Assembly (NCBI RefSeq): GCF_910592395.1
Contig: NC_088311.1
Location: 17,734,501 to 17,798,500, forward strand
Length of the DNA: 64,000 nt
From: Lineus longissimus
Lineage: Eukaryota; Nemertea; Pilidiophora; Heteronemertea; Lineidae
Direction of reading: 5' to 3'
This document shows positions 60,361 to 64,000 of this stretch, one piece after another; position 1 is the first letter of the stretch; each line of letters opens with the position of its first letter. The notes beneath the pieces are model-generated. The model was not told the DNA's origin. It did not search any database and was given only the letters and a program-made list of their open reading frames with translations. Both the position numbers and the translations under genes were made by a program.

Positions 60361-61451
60361 ATAGGCCCCAGATCCCGTCTGGGGACTATATTGTTATCAC
60401 TGGAATTCTCGAAACTGTTATTTTTTTCCACCAACACATTTATTGCGGTAGTCCAGCAAAACGGCTAAATAAACCAGAAATCAATCACCCTTACACCACC
60501 AAACCCAATTCCATCTATGGACTATCGCAAAAGTATTTTTAAAATCCTGAGTATTTCGATACTTTTGAAGCATTTTTGCTGAGATATCGTCTGATCGTCT
60601 TCTCCCAACATGCCGAAGCTGCGATTTAATCTGACATGCGCTGTGACATGCGCAGAGGCGAGACGCTGATACATTAGCATAAGCTCCGCCCCGTCATAAT
60701 GACGTCATTATTCTCAGGAGTTGGTCGAGCGATTGGACGATGGAGTGGAGGTATTATAAAGAAACCCAATTCGATTCATGGACTATCGCAAAACGATTTT
60801 TCAAAACTCAGAATATTTCGATGCTTTAGATGCGTTTTTATGACTCCAGCTCCTCCCTCTGAGAGTTGGAATTAGTATTGTTTTCGCTCAGATTTCTCGT
60901 CCAATCACGTGACCTCTCCAACACTCGATAATGCACTCTTTTCGTCCACGTTTTAGGCCAATCTTCGGCATGAACATGAAATCTAATAAGCGCAGTACTT
61001 GAATCAGATGTTTCTCTCGCCTTGAAAGATTCCTGGGTAAAATCCATTGAGATTAGCCGAGTTAATCTACTTTTTCCGTGCTTGAAATCTCTGCCGCTGA
61101 ATTCTATAAATAGAAACTATTAACATCGCGGCAGTGTGGTTCCCATTGTGCGCCCTCCCACTTCACACCATGTCTGGAAGTTTCACGGAGAGGGAGGGCG
61201 TGCGGTAAGAAGAATGGCCAAAATGACGTCACGTTTTCCTGGCAATGCCTCTTGCCAGACCAGTCAAGCATTGGGAAAGCATCTTTAATTCAGACAACGT
61301 TAGAACTAAAGTAAAAGCAGATTTCACCACTAACCAGTCAAATCGGAATACGACGGTGCAAAATGTTCTCGCTTTCTACTCTGTTGACATGACGACTACC
61401 TGGGGACTATCAAATTTGCTACCAGCAAATTTCGGAATTCTAGTTACTGAT
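60361..61451. mobile_element. Unclassified 1.1-kb insertion splitting the satellite block
   Basis: The array breaks within gcttatta and resumes in the equivalent part of the next unit, so this stretch was probably inserted. It contains internal direct repeats (cccaattccatctatggact at 60507; cccaattcgattcatggact at 60765). A ctggggactat phrase occurs near each end. The boundaries are approximate. Confidence 0.45.
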
Positions 61452-61454
61452 TAG

Positions 61455-61830
61455 TTTTTGGTAACAATTTTATGGTAGATACATCACATATGATACGGGT
61501 TTTTGATTTGACATACTGGTCAAGGTCACAGAGGTCAAATGGTGTAAATTGGTCGTTTGATTGTAACTATGGCACGTTTCTTAACCACTAAAGCTATGAA
61601 CTTGAAATTTGGTACACATGACTCCCTACGTCATGTTACCTCGGACACCGAATTTTGATCTGATCTGGTACTCAACTTGGCCACCAGGAGGCCAAAACTA
61701 AAATAGGTAAAATGTGCAATATCTCGTTTATTAGGGACTTGTTTTTGATGATATTCTTATGGTACTTACTCCAAGCAACGATACATCACATGTCATACCG
61801 ACTTTGGTTTGACCTATATACTATACATGT
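61455..61830. repeat. Satellite-like block, continuation
   Basis: The unit marked by ggcacgtttcttaaccac recurs at 61570. Before and after it stand aaggtcacagaggtcaaatg and ggccaccaggaggccaaaac, matching the block at 59480-60360. Confidence 0.65.
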
Positions 61831-62422
61831 ACAATGTTTCTTAACCTGGATGAATTCCAAAGCACCAAATATCTATACGGTGAGCACAATGGCCCCTGGC
61901 CGTTTCATTTTATCTGATCCTCTGTTTTGACGTGACCAGTTTCTCAATGGTGCGACACAACATTTCATATATAATAGTATCTAAACCTGGGGCGTTAGAA
62001 CACTTTAGAGACTTTGAACTCACTAAGGGATAGCGGATAGTATAATTCTTCACATGTATTGATTTGGAGTCGTCAAACATGGTTTCAAATACCAGATTCG
62101 GATGAGGGACCATCGGCAGGCTTGTTCTCATTAAATGTCATATATCAAGGTTTTTTGCCATTTTCTGCTGTAAGACGATTTAAAAAGTGTACCTAACACT
62201 TTATACAATACAGAAAACCAAATGCAATTAGCTCCATCCATTTTGAAGATATAGCCAATTATGTGTTTGACAACTTGATTACCTGATCAGGCTATCAACT
62301 GGCTTGTTAGAGCCAGGCGGCGGGTTCAGCAAAAGTTGTGATGTAGATCATGTCATGCAATCATAAAAGCAGGAAGGCCTTAATTAGTTATGCACACCTG
62401 GAAGTAATGTGTTTCATTCACT

Positions 62423-62764
62423 ATGGTGTATTGTGTGGCTCCGAATTGTGTCAAGGCTAGCACAAAGAACAATCGAATGACGGATGGGACCCATTTTCAT
62501 GAATTTCCAAAGCCAGTTGAACGAGAGAGGAGGAAGCTGTGGATTCGGAAGTGCAAACGTTTGGAGTGTTGGAAGCCTGGGCCTTCGGCCAAACTTTGCA
62601 GTGATCACTTTATCGATACGGATTATCACATGAAGCCGGATATCTGCATCCAACTGAATATTAAATGCCACTTGTTAAAAACAGCTGTTCCATCTTGCCA
62701 TTTTCTGTTGCCTGCACGTTCAGGGCGTTCATCCTCCACTTCCTCATCACTTTCGTCCGAATGA
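62423..62764 (+). CDS. THAP-domain ORF of the Kolobok-like element, 113 aa, probably truncated
   Basis: The frame starts MVYCVAPNCVKASTKNNRMT and shows a full THAP zinc finger: C-x4-C (YCVAPNC), FHEFPK, basic helix ERRKLWIRKCKRL, W, then LCSDHF with the second Cys/His pair. Such domains bind DNA at the N-terminus of Kolobok and P transposases. The frame runs through the end of the finger (to about residue 85) and then into sequence that is antisense to the acidic partner, so the rest of the protein is deleted. Confidence 0.75.
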   Translation: MVYCVAPNCVKASTKNNRMTDGTHFHEFPKPVERERRKLWIRKCKRLECWKPGPSAKLCSDHFIDTDYHMKPDICIQLNIKCHLLKTAVPSCHFLLPARSGRSSSTSSSLSSE

Positions 62765-62895
62765 TCACTCTCATTATGATCTAGTGATATCAATGGCTCG
62801 AACATGTATGGCTCAACGTTTAAATATCCTTCTGTATCGACCAAAACATCCTCAAATTCACTGCTCTCACTCTCTGAACTGTATGCGGAAGCCAT
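62626..62895 (-). pseudogene. Acidic N-terminal fragment of a second transposon protein
   Basis: On the minus strand the frame begins MASAYSSESESSEFEDVLVD and continues with acidic text to EDERPERAGNRKW, then runs into the reverse side of the THAP ORF. Acidic N-termini followed by a GN-x-W motif occur in proteins with a P2X7-tail-like zinc domain encoded near THAP elements in animals. That identification is from memory and tentative. Confidence 0.45.
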
Positions 62896-63134
62896 CTTGC
62901 TTTGTTCTGACTGACACGACCTACGTCATCAAAAAATCCCTAGCGGCCACATGTGGAACTAATCTAAAGTTGTGTGTGGTGGGAAATTCAAATAGTTTCA
63001 AATTGAAAATTGAAATAACTAAATAATGACTTTATTATTAGAATTTTTTTAATGTCTGGGATCTTGTTTTTTTAACCCTCAACATATTTCATGAGTATCA
63101 AGCATGTTTTCAAACCTTGATATATGACCTTTAA

Positions 63135-63835
63135 GTTTTCATGAATGATTTAACCACAACGCATGTGCATTGTGTTCAGGCGTTCGGTTCTTCATCACGA
63201 AATTGTTTTGAAGTATTCCAAAGCAGTTAAGGGTTTGTACAATATATCTTAATAATGACAAATTCATTTAATCAATGAGAATATCCGCTAAGAGGAAGAA
63301 AACGAGGGACAGCAATTGCTCGATTGTTAAAGCAAACGAACTGTATAATGTGGTTGTTCCTCGGTGATTGCTTATGGAAATATTCTTGTTGGGCCTGTTC
63401 ATATTTTGCTCCCATAACTCCGATTTGAGGAAGTCACCACTTTTATTGTCAATTTAATTTGTCACTTAGAGAATCGGTAGATTTCACAGCCGACTCAGTG
63501 TTCAAGACAATCTTTGTTCGAATCGGCCCTAGATTAATGGTTAGTTGAGACTTTTACATGCGTTACATCTGTAAAATTAGCTAAACTTACACGGAATGAG
63601 ACCATACAGAAGTCTTTAACTGGAAGAAATCACCAACTACAGTAAAATATATCAAACGTCAAGTGACGATGGACCAAGCAGGGCATAATCCATAACGCAA
63701 CTGTCGTCATAACGAAAGCGTGTGAAATATGGTCCATACTGCACTGAGTGACCAAGGCAGAAAAGCATTGTTTTATGTATTGAACCGAGTGCAAGAACAG
63801 TCTTTCTTGATATAGCACTACATTTATTTTAAGCT
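63135..63835. other. Non-coding DNA with no recognised content
   Basis: I see no exon, array or inverted repeat with defined ends between the Kolobok-like element and the LINE fragment. Confidence 0.4.
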
Positions 63836-64000
63836 ATGGTAGCTACTATACTGACCTTTGGTAGCGAGATTTGGGGCTTTGAGAACCTCAATGTGATAGA
63901 AAGATTGCACCTGTTATTCTGTAAATATATACTAAAGTTAAAGCGCTCAACACCAAGCGCAATGGTATATGGAGAATTAGGTAGATTTCCATTGTATATC
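63836..64000 (+). pseudogene. LINE polymerase fragment, runs off the window
   Basis: The frame reads MVATILTFGSEIWGFENLNV then ERLHLLFCKYILKL and STPSAMVYGELGRFPLYI. This block lies after the reverse transcriptase domain in many animal non-LTR elements (LLYGSEVWG ... YGELGR). An in-frame TAA at 63830-63832 precedes it, so the copy is 5' truncated. The Cys/His fragment at 37608 would belong further downstream in the same kind of protein. Confidence 0.7.

Larger units (their letters stand above)
62135..63130. mobile_element. TTAA-flanked Kolobok-like element with THAP ORF
   Basis: TTAA flanks it at 62131-62134 and 63131-63134. The inverted ends are ATGTCATATATCAAGGTTT on the left and, inward from the right, AGGTCATATATCAAGGTTT. 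It carries a THAP ORF on the plus strand and the start of an acidic protein on the minus strand, which overlap tail to tail near 62700. At 996 bp it is far shorter than an autonomous element and is probably internally deleted. Confidence 0.78.

Noticed and set aside
1-64000. CRISPR arrays, bacterial-type operons, tRNA or rRNA genes
   Set aside because: The sequence is spliced eukaryotic DNA; the direct repeats seen lack regular spacers, and no tRNA or rRNA pattern was recognised by eye.

Overview
The window is eukaryotic genomic DNA from an invertebrate animal. Genes are split by GT-AG introns with in-phase exon junctions, the base composition is AT-rich, and transposable elements are dense and varied. 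The gene families (an ADAMTS6/10-type protease, a fucolectin-like domain joined to a PAN domain, a TRIM-type RING/B-box protein) and the repeat style (acatgtacatgta runs, foldback elements with minisatellite arms) suit a marine bilaterian such as an echinoderm, hemichordate, brachiopod or mollusc. The sequence alone does not decide which.

Four host genes can be rebuilt from splice sites. (1) 490-17125, plus strand: a complete 23-exon ADAMTS6/10-type secreted metalloprotease, 1094 aa, from signal peptide to PLAC domain, with a TATA box about 70 bases upstream of its ATG. (2) 25507-20304, minus strand: a 4-exon gene for a 943-aa mostly helical protein that I do not recognise. (3) 29391-43779, plus strand: a 4-exon gene for a 250-aa secreted protein with a fucolectin-type (FTP) domain and a PAN/apple domain; its first intron is 9.7 kb and full of transposons. 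(4) 51933-57866, plus strand: a RING, two B-boxes, coiled coil and probable neuralized homology repeat (NHR). Its 5' exon was not found.

The rest is a transposon landscape with unusually readable history. Three foldback elements (17878-19295, 30238-31404, 49275-49838) each have arms built of tandem repeats, a short end related to GGTNTC, and perfect 8-bp target duplications; the repeat unit in the arms changes while the ends stay related. A two-member family with 9-bp target duplications (32182-35390 and 47259-48266) has one copy inside a Harbinger transposase. That copy carries a further unknown 1.08-kb element inserted twice, both times at TTGATA. The shorter family member preserves both empty sites. 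Two TTAA-flanked families with THAP-type ORFs (36560-37607 with 44227-44560; and 62135-63130) look Kolobok-like. A pogo-type pseudogene, a degenerate Ty3/gypsy fragment, LINE 3' fragments, several inverted-repeat MITEs, a (CTGGCA)n array and a mobile satellite block fill most of the remaining space.

The host genes show no evidence of working together. They are neighbours separated by repeat-rich DNA. Three of the four encode extracellular or signalling-type modules, but I infer no common pathway.
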